Assembly (NCBI RefSeq): GCF_035818615.1
Contig: NZ_JAYKZY010000002.1
Location: 2,730,501 to 2,794,500, forward strand
Length of the DNA stretch: 64,000 nucleotides
DNA from: Sphingobium sp. CR2-8
GTDB taxonomy: Bacteria > Pseudomonadota > Alphaproteobacteria > Sphingomonadales > Sphingomonadaceae
Direction of reading: 5' to 3'
Below the pieces are notes generated by a model. That model searched no databases and was not told the origin of the DNA. It saw nothing but the letters and a program-made list of their open reading frames with translations. Below are positions 42,857 through 51,140 of this stretch, piece by piece. Position 1 is the stretch's first letter. Each line of letters starts with the position of its first letter. The translations under genes and the position numbers were made by a program.

Positions 42857-43504
42857 ATGTGCAATCGGGCAGAGCGCGGGCAGACCGACAAGGTGTTAAA
42901 CCTCTTCGGCGCTCGCCGCGGCGCGCGGTTTAATGAAGGGCCGCTTGAAACGCACCCGGCCCAGCCCGGTACCATCATTCGCCTTGAGGATGGCAAGCGC
43001 GTGCTGGAGCAAATGACGTGGGGTTTCCCGCTGGCTCAGAAGAGCAAGAAGACCGGCAAACCGCTCAAGCCAAAGCCCGTCAACAACGCTCGGTTCGACA
43101 AGCTGGGTACGTACTGGAAGCGTTGGGCGGTAGATCCTGCCAACCGCTGCCTAATTCCAACCGCCCGATATGCGGAGGCCGTGGGCGAGCCGGGCCGCAT
43201 GACCGAAACATGGCTGTCCCTGAAGGAGCAGCCGATCTTCGCCTGGGCCGGGTTATGGACCAACAGTGATGAATGGGGTGGCGTCTATACCGGGGTCATG
43301 ACCGACAACGCGCCTGAGTTGGCCTACATCCACGATCGATCGCCGGTGATCCTTCACCTGGCAGATTGGGACACATGGCTGCACGCGCCGCTGGAGGATC
43401 TGTATCAGTTCGACCGGCCGTATCCAGCTGACCAGATGGTGATCGAGGCGACCGATGCACCTTGGTTCAGAAAGAAGGGCAGCGCGGGGCCGACGCTGCT
43501 TTAG
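42857..43504 (+). CDS. SRAP/YedK-like abasic-site DNA-protein crosslinking protein
   Basis: It has 215 residues. Cys2 directly after Met is the residue that in the HMCES/YedK family bonds to abasic sites in single-stranded DNA. PVNNARFDKL, CLIPTARYAEAV and APELAYIHDRSPVILHLAD supply the family's Asn, Glu-like and His positions. It protects damaged replication intermediates. It lies right after a LexA box, in keeping with the family name SOS-response-associated peptidase. Confidence 0.88.
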   Translation: MCNRAERGQTDKVLNLFGARRGARFNEGPLETHPAQPGTIIRLEDGKRVLEQMTWGFPLAQKSKKTGKPLKPKPVNNARFDKLGTYWKRWAVDPANRCLIPTARYAEAVGEPGRMTETWLSLKEQPIFAWAGLWTNSDEWGGVYTGVMTDNAPELAYIHDRSPVILHLADWDTWLHAPLEDLYQFDRPYPADQMVIEATDAPWFRKKGSAGPTLL

Positions 43505-43632
43505 AAGTCGATCTCGCGCGCTTCCATCTCTGCGATGATCTGCTTCTGATACTCGGTCAGATTTTCAGGGTCTTCGACTTGGTTCCAGAGGGCAACCAAA
43601 GCTCGATCATCAAGGCATATGACTTCTGGCAT
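43501..43632 (-). CDS. 43-residue phage peptide
   Basis: It starts MPEVICLDDRALVALWNQVE, and has AAGGAG eight bases before the ATG. Its last bases overlap the SRAP stop on the opposite strand. It is acidic with no family recognised. Good ribosome site and clean boundaries support it in spite of its size. Confidence 0.58.
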   Translation of the reverse strand: MPEVICLDDRALVALWNQVEDPENLTEYQKQIIAEMEAREIDF

Positions 43633-43770
43633 AGCGACACTCCTTGGCGAGACGGCGCCTTTCAACAGCGCTCGATGTAAACGGCTAACTCGTCGCGAAG
43701 TTGCTATCGCGCAATATTACGGAAACATGCGGTCTTTGACGCCGCTCGATGTTCTGGCCATGTTCCGCGC

Positions 43771-44049
43771 ATGAGTCGCGCCCCGAACAAGAATGACCTC
43801 GCCATCATAGAGCTGTCGCTCAAGATCCTGGAGGATGCCCGCGATCGAGCGTCGAAGGAGGTGGTCGACACGATACCAGTTCGGTTGGCGCTTCGGTGTC
43901 TGCGGCCCTACATGCCCGAACAATGGCCGCTGCACACGTTCTGGGACGGCACGTCCAGTCCGAACGAGCTTGGACGGTCTGCCAGCTGCACGGCGGGGCT
44001 GAACGGGATCAAGCTTCAGTTGCGGAAGGGTGGTATTAGGGTGGAGTGA
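43771..44049 (+). CDS. Hypothetical phage protein
   Basis: It has 92 residues (MSRAPNKNDLAIIELSLKIL). It is helical and basic, with VVDTIPVRLALRCLRPYMPE. No family is recognised. It faces the leftward block and ends one base from the next stop. Confidence 0.58.
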   Translation: MSRAPNKNDLAIIELSLKILEDARDRASKEVVDTIPVRLALRCLRPYMPEQWPLHTFWDGTSSPNELGRSASCTAGLNGIKLQLRKGGIRVE

Positions 44050-44388
44050 TCACCCCTCCCCCAAATTGCGGATGGCGGCGGCGATCTGCTGACTGGTCCT
44101 CCACCCCTCGGCGTGGACGTTGCATCCATCCCTGTCATGATCCTTGGATGCGAGGTTGTGCAGGGCGCGTGAACCTTCGGCGGCATCATCCGCCACTTTC
44201 GCGCACCGCTCCCGCTCATCCTTGCGCGTCTCTGCTTCGAAGCGGGCGAAGGCTTGGATGCGCGGATGGCTATCATGGAAGCCGGCCATCCAAGAAAATC
44301 GCTCACGCGGACCGCCACGCATGAACCAGTTGCGACTTCTCCATGCCGCCTCTCTCGCCCCTTGCGACACGGCGATAGGGTCAGTCAT
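44050..44388 (-). CDS. Hypothetical phage protein
   Basis: It has 112 residues (MTDPIAVSQGAREAAWRSRN). FARFEAETRKDERERCAKVA is a pattern shared by many phage proteins of unknown role that track with MazG-like genes. Its ATG overlaps the stop of the upstream gene. Confidence 0.65.
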   Translation of the reverse strand: MTDPIAVSQGAREAAWRSRNWFMRGGPRERFSWMAGFHDSHPRIQAFARFEAETRKDERERCAKVADDAAEGSRALHNLASKDHDRDGCNVHAEGWRTSQQIAAAIRNLGEG

Positions 44389-44558
44389 GAGCGGGCCTTT
44401 CGCAACATGCGCTGGAGGGATGCGGATTTCTCACGGGGTTTCGGCTTCGGCTTTCCGACCGGCAACGATGGCAACGGCTCGCCCCTGTTCATCGCCTCCG
44501 TTGCCGCCAACAGAGCCAGCCCCGCAAAGCCGATTGCGCCGATTCGCTCCCCGCTCAT
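44385..44558 (-). CDS. Small hypothetical protein with one hydrophobic segment
   Basis: It has 57 residues from ATG overlapping the MazG-like gene stop (ATGA). IGAIGFAGLALLAATEAM could be a short membrane segment, then a basic KPKPKPREK tail. No family is recognised. Confidence 0.55.
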   Translation of the reverse strand: MSGERIGAIGFAGLALLAATEAMNRGEPLPSLPVGKPKPKPREKSASLQRMLRKARS

Positions 44559-46048
44559 TCGCCCGAACCTCCCTGCTGGCCGCAAGTGCAAGGATCGGCA
44601 TGAGCATCCGGCAGTTCGCCACCCTCGTCATCCCAGCATACCCGTGATGCGAAGGCGTCCAGCGCCTTGGTCAAAGCCTCAGAATCGACGCGCTCTTCCT
44701 CGATCGAGATGGAGACATAGCCCCGTTCCATGATCTGTCGACCAGCCACGACCAGCGCTGCCACATCGGCAGGCACCGCCATCTGCACCGCCTCCCCGGC
44801 TGGTGTGGCGTCCGCTGGCTTAAGGGCGGCGGGAAACACGCGAAGCATCCGGGTTGCGACTTCGCGGAACTTGGCCTGCACATCAGACGGCACGATCTTC
44901 ACAAATCCGCCGTCGCGCTGGCCGGTATCGTCTCGATGTTCGGGCCATGTATAATTGGACCAAGCGTCACCGAACCCGCCTTCGTCATGCAGCCATTGGG
45001 CAGCGCGTTCGATATGTTCGGCGTCCACCTCCCCGCGATCTGGCGCAGGGGAGAGGGCGCACTTTGAGCAAACAAAGCGTCCGTGGTCGTCGCACATACC
45101 GTCTACGTCCCAGCCTGGACCACCCACCCCGGCATCATCCGTTCGCGCTGGGGTGGTGAGGGCTTGGCGCAGAGCGCGGGCAATGCGATCAAAGGCATCC
45201 GCCGTTCTTGCCGCACCCTGCCATCCGCCAGTGCGATTGCGGTCGCGCATTAGGTTGGCCGACATTTCAGCGGCGCGCGCTTCCCTTGCCACAGCCTCCC
45301 GCAACCCAACCGGCTCAGCGGCGGGCGGGTGGGCGACAGGCAGCGCTGACCCCGTAGGCTTGGCGGCTTGCTTGGCCCTGATCTTTTCCACGATATGCGG
45401 CTGGAGTATGCGCGCCAGTTCGATTTCGCCAGCTTCGTGCATATCGATGTCGGCGGCCAGACAGAGGGCGGCCAGCGTCACCATCACGCCGCCTACTTCC
45501 TGTTGCCGCTCGCCAACATCGCGGCCGAACACATAGTCAACGAGCGCATGGGCGCGGGTCGCTGTGAAGCCGGGCATCGTCTGCGCCAGTTCCAGCGCCT
45601 CTTCTGTGAAGCGGTCGGCCCGCTCCAGCATGTCGCTGCTGATTTCTGCGCCAAAGCACTGCATCATCCATGGCTGGACACGCTGCTGGAACGCAACCGC
45701 CTCCCCCTCAAGAGGGGGATTTGCGCTACTTGCCAGGCCATCCGGGAGTTTCAGAGATCGCGGTCCAGATGCAACCTCTCCCGCGAGCATCCGGGCGGAT
45801 GAAGAGGTATATTGGGTTTCGGGCATTTGCTCAATAGACTTGCTGTCCGCGAGCATCCGGGCGGCGGGGGTGGAAAGGGCGGCATCTTGGTCTGCGGCCA
45901 GCGATGATATGATCGCCTCCAAATCGCCGAACGTTATTTTCAGCATTATTGGAAGGTCGGAACGGCGGTTGGCAACATGTACCCTGTCGCGCTTTCTCTC
46001 CAGAGCAGCCGCCAGCGCTTCGGGTTCGGTGGGGGTGGTCGAGGTCAT
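44555..46048 (-). CDS. Large phage protein with MazG-like domain
   Basis: It has 497 residues. The middle (about 125-235) resembles MazG-like nucleotide pyrophosphohydrolases: DRFTEEALELAQ, VDYVFGRDVGERQQEVGGVM and TLAALCLAADIDMHEAGEIE, giving the EExxE and ExxxD metal motifs. Around it are low-complexity segments with two RMLA-type repeats, the TPARTDDAGVG module and a C-terminal Cys motif (CTCGQQ). It probably trims nucleotide pools or alarmones; full activity is unproven. Confidence 0.7.
   Translation of the reverse strand: MTSTTPTEPEALAAALERKRDRVHVANRRSDLPIMLKITFGDLEAIISSLAADQDAALSTPAARMLADSKSIEQMPETQYTSSSARMLAGEVASGPRSLKLPDGLASSANPPLEGEAVAFQQRVQPWMMQCFGAEISSDMLERADRFTEEALELAQTMPGFTATRAHALVDYVFGRDVGERQQEVGGVMVTLAALCLAADIDMHEAGEIELARILQPHIVEKIRAKQAAKPTGSALPVAHPPAAEPVGLREAVAREARAAEMSANLMRDRNRTGGWQGAARTADAFDRIARALRQALTTPARTDDAGVGGPGWDVDGMCDDHGRFVCSKCALSPAPDRGEVDAEHIERAAQWLHDEGGFGDAWSNYTWPEHRDDTGQRDGGFVKIVPSDVQAKFREVATRMLRVFPAALKPADATPAGEAVQMAVPADVAALVVAGRQIMERGYVSISIEEERVDSEALTKALDAFASRVCWDDEGGELPDAHADPCTCGQQGGSGE
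45121..45164. repeat. 44-bp dispersed repeat, copy 2
   Basis: Same sequence as 19407-19450 with one mismatch, inside the MazG-like gene and in the same reading frame. The two copies lie 25.7 kb apart, at opposite ends of the prophage. Confidence 0.9.
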
Positions 46049-46485
46049 CGTGAGTAAACTCCTGAATGGCCGCGCTCACCATATTTGGCGCGGCGGGTTG
46101 CCCATGCCTGTTTGCGGATCTCGGAAATGGTTCGGGCGGGCGTTTCAGGGGCCGTCACCTCGAACACATAATGTCCGCCCCGCCTCCAACTCAGCATGTG
46201 ATGGCGAAGGTCAGCACGGCGGTTGATGAGGGCGATGATCAATTCTGCGCCAGACCATCCACCAGTGCTGAACTCGATCAGCAGAACTGGCTTGCCAGTG
46301 ATGCCCTTGCCTTTGCGGACGCGGCACGAGCAGCACATATTCTCGGCAGCGCGGGGCAGTTCGCGAAGGAGCCATTCGCCGGCCAGCTTTATGTCCAACC
46401 GCGGCGACGAGACATTGCCCCAAGCGACGAAATCCTCATCGACCGGGTAGCACTCGCCGTATTCGATTTCGGGCCAGTCGCTCAT
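46045..46485 (-). CDS. Hypothetical phage protein
   Basis: It has 146 residues from ATG (MSDWPEIEYGECYPVDEDFV). It contains CCSCRVRKGKGITGKPVLLI, a possible metal site, and a basic C-terminus. No family is recognised. It overlaps both neighbours by four bases, so it is one of a tightly coupled leftward operon. Confidence 0.62.
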   Translation of the reverse strand: MSDWPEIEYGECYPVDEDFVAWGNVSSPRLDIKLAGEWLLRELPRAAENMCCSCRVRKGKGITGKPVLLIEFSTGGWSGAELIIALINRRADLRHHMLSWRRGGHYVFEVTAPETPARTISEIRKQAWATRRAKYGERGHSGVYSR

Positions 46486-47045
46486 TCGTAGAACCCCCAT
46501 GCCTTAGCCTCATTTACCCCGAACAGGTTGAGGCGAAGGCGCAGCAGTCGAGCGCTTTTCCGACGCTTGGCTGCATCGCCGGGGTATTTGCGGTCCATAT
46601 GCGCGTTCATCTCATGATCGGTTTCCAGATCATTGAGCCAGTCGCGCTCCATCCTGCCGAGCGGCTTCCGGTTATGTCCAAGAACCACGACCTCCCGAAA
46701 CATCTTGCCTCGGAAACCTCCGCACTTCCGGCACCATCCTGCGCCGTTGGTGTAGGTCGAATGGCCGGGGCGATTGCGGCCCCACAGATGGTCGCAGGCG
46801 ATATCGCGCTGGTACTTCTCGAACGCCTGCCGCTCAGCATCAGCGATCGTCTCGCCCTCGCCACGGATGAACGTGCCGGTCGGAAAGGCCTCGAAGAATG
46901 GCACGGCAGGGATCAGCCCGTGGCCCCACTGGACGGTGCAATCATCGGGCCATGCGCAGACAGGCGCGTAATCAGGGTTGGGGTGGATCATGGAGGAAAA
47001 GCGATGTTCCGCCGTGCCGGGAACGTGGTGGGCCGCGATTCTCAT
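46482..47045 (-). CDS. Hypothetical phage protein with zinc-ribbon-like cysteines
   Basis: It has 187 residues from ATG (MRIAAHHVPGTAEHRFSSMI); this start overlaps the upstream stop. CDHLWGRN followed by GWCRKCGGFRG forms a likely Cys/His metal site. The first part includes VCAWPDDCTVQWGHGLIPAV. No family is recognised. Confidence 0.62.
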   Translation of the reverse strand: MRIAAHHVPGTAEHRFSSMIHPNPDYAPVCAWPDDCTVQWGHGLIPAVPFFEAFPTGTFIRGEGETIADAERQAFEKYQRDIACDHLWGRNRPGHSTYTNGAGWCRKCGGFRGKMFREVVVLGHNRKPLGRMERDWLNDLETDHEMNAHMDRKYPGDAAKRRKSARLLRLRLNLFGVNEAKAWGFYE

Positions 47046-47275
47046 GCGGCGCCTCCGTTGAGGCGGGCGCGAAACTGATGCCTGTAGAAACGCGCGAGGC
47101 GGTCTATGCGCGGACGGCACCAGTCGTCATCCCATTCATCGCCAGTATCCCTGAGGCGCTGTTTGACCTTGGCTCTTGCCTCTGCCCGGCAGGCGGCGGG
47201 CAAGGTGAGATAGCGCCTGCCTCCGCCACGATAGACTGTGGCGCTCTCGCTGCTGACGATTAGCGACTCACCCAT
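47042..47275 (-). CDS. Small basic phage protein
   Basis: It has 77 residues (MGESLIVSSESATVYRGGGR). It is basic with RYLTLPAACRAEARAKVKQR. Similar small YRGGGRRYLT proteins appear in proteobacterial phages; the role is unknown. It overlaps its neighbours slightly. Confidence 0.6.
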   Translation of the reverse strand: MGESLIVSSESATVYRGGGRRYLTLPAACRAEARAKVKQRLRDTGDEWDDDWCRPRIDRLARFYRHQFRARLNGGAA

Positions 47276-47561
47276 GGGCCGCCTCCCCGTTCAAGCGGGC
47301 GATCTCGGCCTCGATCCCAGCGGACCAATTGAACCACTCGCCATGCTTCCGATCATCGGCAAAGCGGGCGTGGTAAGATCGCTCTGATGCGAAACTGCCA
47401 GGCGTCGATGCCAGCAGCTTTTGGGGGCATCCAGTTCGCTTGATCAATTCTGTCAGTCTGGCGGCAAGGTGGCGGGTGAAGCCTATCTTCACATCCTGTC
47501 CACACCAGCCAATGAAATAGACGACTGGCTCTCCATCTGGGGCTATAGGGATATCCGTCAT
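47268..47561 (-). CDS. GIY-YIG-type (T5orf172/MUG113) nuclease-family protein
   Basis: It has 97 residues from ATG (MTDIPIAPDGEPVVYFIGWC). The VYFIGWCGQDVKIGFTRHLA segment is the GIY-YIG-like core (YFI / KIG), followed by RLTELIKRTGCPQKLLAST and the Glu-containing SERSYHARFADDRKHGEWF. Phages use such proteins as small endonucleases, perhaps in packaging or exclusion. It is the first gene of the leftward operon. Confidence 0.78.
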   Translation of the reverse strand: MTDIPIAPDGEPVVYFIGWCGQDVKIGFTRHLAARLTELIKRTGCPQKLLASTPGSFASERSYHARFADDRKHGEWFNWSAGIEAEIARLNGEAAHG

Positions 47562-47713
47562 GCGATGCTCCAATCATCGTGTGCGCGGCCCTCGGTCCTG
47601 TGGCGGGATCGAGGGCCAAAACAGTTTGCTTCCCGACGACAAGCCATTGAATCAAATGGCTTGAAAATCGCGAAAGTTTGCTCGCAAATGTTAGGAGGAC
47701 CGGGATATTTCCT

Positions 47714-47754
47714 AGCTTGGAAGGCTAGTGCTCTACCATTGAGCTATACCCGCA
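47714..47754. repeat. attR core with tRNA-Gly 5' half remnant
   Basis: Identical to 17376-17416. Bases 47714-47753 are the 5' half of tRNA-Gly on the minus strand, without its 3' half, so no functional tRNA can come from here. It is the right limit of the prophage. Confidence 0.95.
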
Positions 47755-47763
47755 ACACTTTGG

Positions 47764-47792
47764 GATAGTTCGGAATTATTCGGCTGTTCCAA
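47764..47792 (-). promoter_or_regulatory. Orphaned promoter of tRNA-Gly
   Basis: On the minus strand TTGGAA (47787-47792), 17 bases, then ACTATC (47764-47769), ending ten bases before the first base of the tRNA remnant. This is exactly where the host promoter would have been before integration. It now reads into a truncated tRNA and the phage right arm. Confidence 0.65.
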
Positions 47793-47963
47793 GGCCATTC
47801 CGACTGTCCATCAGTCGGTATTCCGACTGGCTGCTGGACGGGCGGATAATCCAGCGCGCTTCACCCGTCAACCGCCTGCATCATTCAGCCCTTAACCATT
47901 GTTTTCGCATGGCGGGCCCCTTCCCCTGTTCCCGCTGCGATGAGAATGGTCTATCACCCTGCC

Positions 47964-48902
47964 ATGGATAGCCCATCCCTGCGCCAGTTGGACATATTCG
48001 CGCAGATGGTGGCCGCTGGCAGCGTCGCGCGCTGCGCTGCCGATCTGGGCGTCGGTCATGACCAGATATTGCGTGACCTTGAATCACTGGAGATGCGGCT
48101 GGGCTATCGCCTGTTCGACGATTTGGATGGCGCGGCGCGGTTGACGCCCGCGGGCCGCAAGACCGCGCAGGCGATGACATTGTTGTCGCAGGACGCGCCC
48201 GCCCCCGTGGAAGACGCCGCGCCGGACCTCACACCCGCCGCTGCCCCCGCCTTCGTTCCAACCTTCGCCATCCCCGATAACCCGCCCCGTCAGGTCATCA
48301 CGCTGGCCGCCCCGGCACCCGTCTTCGGCCATTTCCAGGATGCGCTGACCGCGTTCGAAGCGGCGAACGAGGATATCGCGATCACGCTCGACCTGCATGT
48401 CCACACCGCTGAGGACGCCGCCAGCGCGCTTGCCAACGGGCGGGCGGACATCGCCTATTTCTATGCGCTGGAGGAACCCGCCGGTTTCGGCTCCCGCTAT
48501 GGCTGGTCCGAACCGCTCAGCCTCTATGCGGGAAGCGACCATGCCCTCGCGCGCGCCGACAGCGTCAGCCGCGACGATCTGGCGCTGACGCCAATGCTGT
48601 CGCTGGAAACGCGCAGCGGGATGCGGGAGATCATCGAAACGGCGTTGGCCAAGGGGCGGATGCACAACAGGATGCCCCTGCTGGAAAGCGACAATATGTT
48701 CGAGATCATCGCCGCCCTGCGCGATGGCGCGGGCTGTTTCGCCGCGTTCGGCACGCTGGCCCGCGACATCGGCCGGATGAGCGGTATCCAGCGGCTGGCG
48801 CTCGACATGCCGCTGCCCGCGATCGAAATCCGCCAGGCGATCGCCCCGCGCGCAGCGGAAAAACCGGCGGTCGAAGCGCTGGCCGAGTTTCTATTTCTGT
48901 AA
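47964..48902 (+). CDS. LysR-family regulator with Ala/Pro linker
   Basis: It has 312 residues from ATG (MDSPSLRQLDIFAQMVAAGS); ATGs at 47940 and 47946 are also possible. The N-terminal winged helix includes RCAADLGVGHDQILRDLESL and LEMRLGYRLFDD. An Ala/Pro-rich linker (about 70-105) separates it from a LysR substrate-like domain. It stands directly before the ZnuD-like receptor and may control it. Confidence 0.8.
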   Translation: MDSPSLRQLDIFAQMVAAGSVARCAADLGVGHDQILRDLESLEMRLGYRLFDDLDGAARLTPAGRKTAQAMTLLSQDAPAPVEDAAPDLTPAAAPAFVPTFAIPDNPPRQVITLAAPAPVFGHFQDALTAFEAANEDIAITLDLHVHTAEDAASALANGRADIAYFYALEEPAGFGSRYGWSEPLSLYAGSDHALARADSVSRDDLALTPMLSLETRSGMREIIETALAKGRMHNRMPLLESDNMFEIIAALRDGAGCFAAFGTLARDIGRMSGIQRLALDMPLPAIEIRQAIAPRAAEKPAVEALAEFLFL

Positions 48903-48958
48903 TCATGACGAAAATTTAATGGCTCGCTGCAGCGGAAACGGGCTGAACCGATCTTGAT

Positions 48959-48980
48959 ATGATGTATCATCCTCGATACA
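48959..48980. promoter_or_regulatory. Operator candidate before TonB receptor
   Basis: Perfect inverted repeat TGTATC-N6-GATACA (48963-48980), overlapped by ATGAT-GT-ATCAT (48959-48970). It lies 36-58 bases before the receptor start, where Zur or LysR-type regulators would act. The binding protein is not known. Confidence 0.45.
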
Positions 48981-49016
48981 GGATTACATCAGACCAGAAC
49001 CAAAGGGTTGATCTTC

Positions 49017-51140
49017 ATGTCCCGCTTTCCCTTGCTGCGCGCAGGCTGCGCCCTGCCCGCCCTGTGCCTCGCCTATCCCCTGTTCGCGCAGGACACACCC
49101 AAGCCGGATATGGCTGACCAGGCCTATCATGACTCGCAGGCCAACATCGTCGTCACCGCCATCATCCCGCGCAAGCAGGGGGACATACTGTCGGGCACGA
49201 CCGTGCTGACCGGGCAGCAGCTGACACGCGAACTGCGCTCTACCATCGGCGAGACGCTGGCGCGTCAGCCGGGCGTTTCGGCCACATCCTTTGGCCCCAA
49301 CGCGTCCCGCCCCATCCTGCGCGGGTTCCAGGGCGAACGCGTCCGCATCCTGACCGATGGCATCGGCAGTTTCGACGTATCCAACACGTCGGTCGACCAT
49401 GCCGTGGCGATCAATCCGCTGACCGCTGACCGGATCGAAGTGCTGCGTGGGCCTGCGGCGCTGCTTTATGGATCATCCGCCATCGGCGGCGTGGTCAATG
49501 TGATCGACAGCCGCATTCCGCGCCGCGTGCCCGACGAACCGGTGCATATCGACGCGATCGGCACCTATGGCAGCGCATCGAACGAACGCACCGGATCGGG
49601 CGAGGTCGAAATCCCGCTGGGCGACAAGTTCGTCGTCCATTTCGACGGCAGCTACAACAAGACCGGCAATCTGGACACCGGCAGCTATATCCTGACCCCG
49701 GCGTTGCGCGCGCAGGCGGCGGCGAGCGGCGATCCGGAGATTGCGGCGCTGTCGACCCTGCGCGGCAAATTGCCCAACAGCGCTGCGGAAACATGGGAAG
49801 TCGCAGGCGGAGCAGCCTTGATCACCGATGGCGGCAATCTCGGCTTTTCGGTGGCCCATACCGACAATTTCTATGGCGTTCCGGTACGCTATGCGACGGA
49901 AGCGGGCGGCGAGGCCGAACAGGTGCGCCTGCACATGAAGCAGGATCGCGTCGACCTGCGCGCCGAATTGCCGGTCAATGGCAGCCTGCTGGAATCGATC
50001 CGCTTCCGCGCCGGTTTCGCCGATTACCAGCATCAGGAGATCGAGGACACAGGAGAGGTCGGCACGACCTTTTACAACCAGTCCATGGAATCGCGGCTGG
50101 AACTGATCCAGGCCAATCGCGGCGGATGGGACGGCGCGGTCGGCGCGCAATTCTTCACCCGCAAATTCTATGTCGTGGGCGAGGAGAAATTCCTGCCGCG
50201 CAACCAGACCGATCAGATCGGCGTCTTCACGCTCCAGTCGATCGACCTGGGCAAGACGCGCGTCGAGGTCGGCGGGCGGTTCGAACATACCGACGTGAGC
50301 GCCGACGCTGACGACACGTTGTTCAACCCGTCCTATGACCGCAGCTTCGACACCGTGTCGGGATCGGTCGGCGCGAGCCGCGAACTGGTCGCGGGCTGGC
50401 GGCTGGGCCTGAACCTGTCGCGCACCGAGCGCGCGCCATCCGCCGAAGAACTGTTCGCCCGCGGCAACCACGCCGGCACGCAGGCGTTCGAGGTCGGCAA
50501 TCCGAATTTCTCGAAGGAAAAGAGCTGGGGCATAGAAGGCACGCTGCGCGGCCAGGGCGAGGGCTATACGATCGCCCTGTCGGCCTATCACAACTGGTTC
50601 AGCGGCTATATCTACGACGCACTGGTCGACGACAGTGCCTGCATGGCGGTCAACGGTGGCGCGGAGCTGGACTTCCCCTGCTATCAGTATAGCCAGGCCG
50701 ATGCCCGCTATCTGGGTTTTGAAGCGGAAACCACGGTCAAGCTGGCGCAGGTCGGCAATTATGGGATCAGCTTCAACGGCGTGGCCGACTATGTCCGCGC
50801 CACGATCACGGGGAATGACAGCGGACCCGCGCCACGCATTCCGCCGCTGCGCCTGCTGGGCGGGCTGGAAGCCCAGGGCGACCGGCTGAGCCTGCGTGGC
50901 GAGGTGGAGCATAGCTTCGCACAGAACCGCACGTCCGCGCGGGAAACGAATACGGACAGCTTCACGCTGGTCAATGCGTCGGTGTCCTGGAAGCCGTTGA
51001 AGAGCAATGACCGCACCACGTTGACGCTGTCGGCCAACAATATATTCGATGTCGAAGCCCGCCGCGCGGCGAGCTTCCTCAAGGATTATGCCCCGCTGGC
51101 CGGTCGCGACATCCGCCTGACGGCCCGCCTGTCGATCTGA
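49017..51140 (+). CDS. TonB-dependent outer-membrane receptor, ZnuD-like
   Basis: It has 707 residues from ATG (MSRFPLLRAGCALPALCLAY), with a signal peptide ending near PLFAQ. The TonB-box region is ANIVVTAII. The plug domain has SFGPNASRPILRGFQGERVR, GIGSFDVSNTSVDHAVAINP and EVLRGPAALLYGSSAIGG, the pattern of zinc-uptake receptors of the ZnuD type. The 22-strand barrel ends LAGRDIRLTARLSI. It likely imports zinc or another metal complex using TonB energy. The substrate is inferred from family resemblance. Confidence 0.85.
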   Translation: MSRFPLLRAGCALPALCLAYPLFAQDTPKPDMADQAYHDSQANIVVTAIIPRKQGDILSGTTVLTGQQLTRELRSTIGETLARQPGVSATSFGPNASRPILRGFQGERVRILTDGIGSFDVSNTSVDHAVAINPLTADRIEVLRGPAALLYGSSAIGGVVNVIDSRIPRRVPDEPVHIDAIGTYGSASNERTGSGEVEIPLGDKFVVHFDGSYNKTGNLDTGSYILTPALRAQAAASGDPEIAALSTLRGKLPNSAAETWEVAGGAALITDGGNLGFSVAHTDNFYGVPVRYATEAGGEAEQVRLHMKQDRVDLRAELPVNGSLLESIRFRAGFADYQHQEIEDTGEVGTTFYNQSMESRLELIQANRGGWDGAVGAQFFTRKFYVVGEEKFLPRNQTDQIGVFTLQSIDLGKTRVEVGGRFEHTDVSADADDTLFNPSYDRSFDTVSGSVGASRELVAGWRLGLNLSRTERAPSAEELFARGNHAGTQAFEVGNPNFSKEKSWGIEGTLRGQGEGYTIALSAYHNWFSGYIYDALVDDSACMAVNGGAELDFPCYQYSQADARYLGFEAETTVKLAQVGNYGISFNGVADYVRATITGNDSGPAPRIPPLRLLGGLEAQGDRLSLRGEVEHSFAQNRTSARETNTDSFTLVNASVSWKPLKSNDRTTLTLSANNIFDVEARRAASFLKDYAPLAGRDIRLTARLSI

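Larger units (their letters stand above)
17376..47754. mobile_element. Decayed lambda-like siphoprophage in tRNA-Gly
   Basis: About 30.4 kb bounded by 41-bp att repeats. Left arm (leftward): integrase, small genes, recombination-gene remnants. Then rightward: terminase fragment, connectors, gpF-like morphogenesis protein, tail genes, accessory insert, tail tip and fiber, lysis genes. The right arm is mixed-strand early-type genes, including SRAP and MazG-like proteins. No small terminase, portal, major capsid, CI/Cro or replication gene is visible, and the region where they should lie is a scar of fragments. It is therefore probably unable to make infectious phage without help; the tail and lysis modules look complete. 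Confidence 0.93.

Noticed and set aside
47714..47754. Second tRNA-Gly gene
   Set aside because: Only the 5' half is present; no T arm or 3' acceptor strand follows on the minus strand.
17376..47754. Gene transfer agent
   Set aside because: Integrase, att repeats, TA pair, lysis genes and accessory island fit a prophage; the alphaproteobacterial GTA set of capsid, portal and DUF2163-type genes is not seen.
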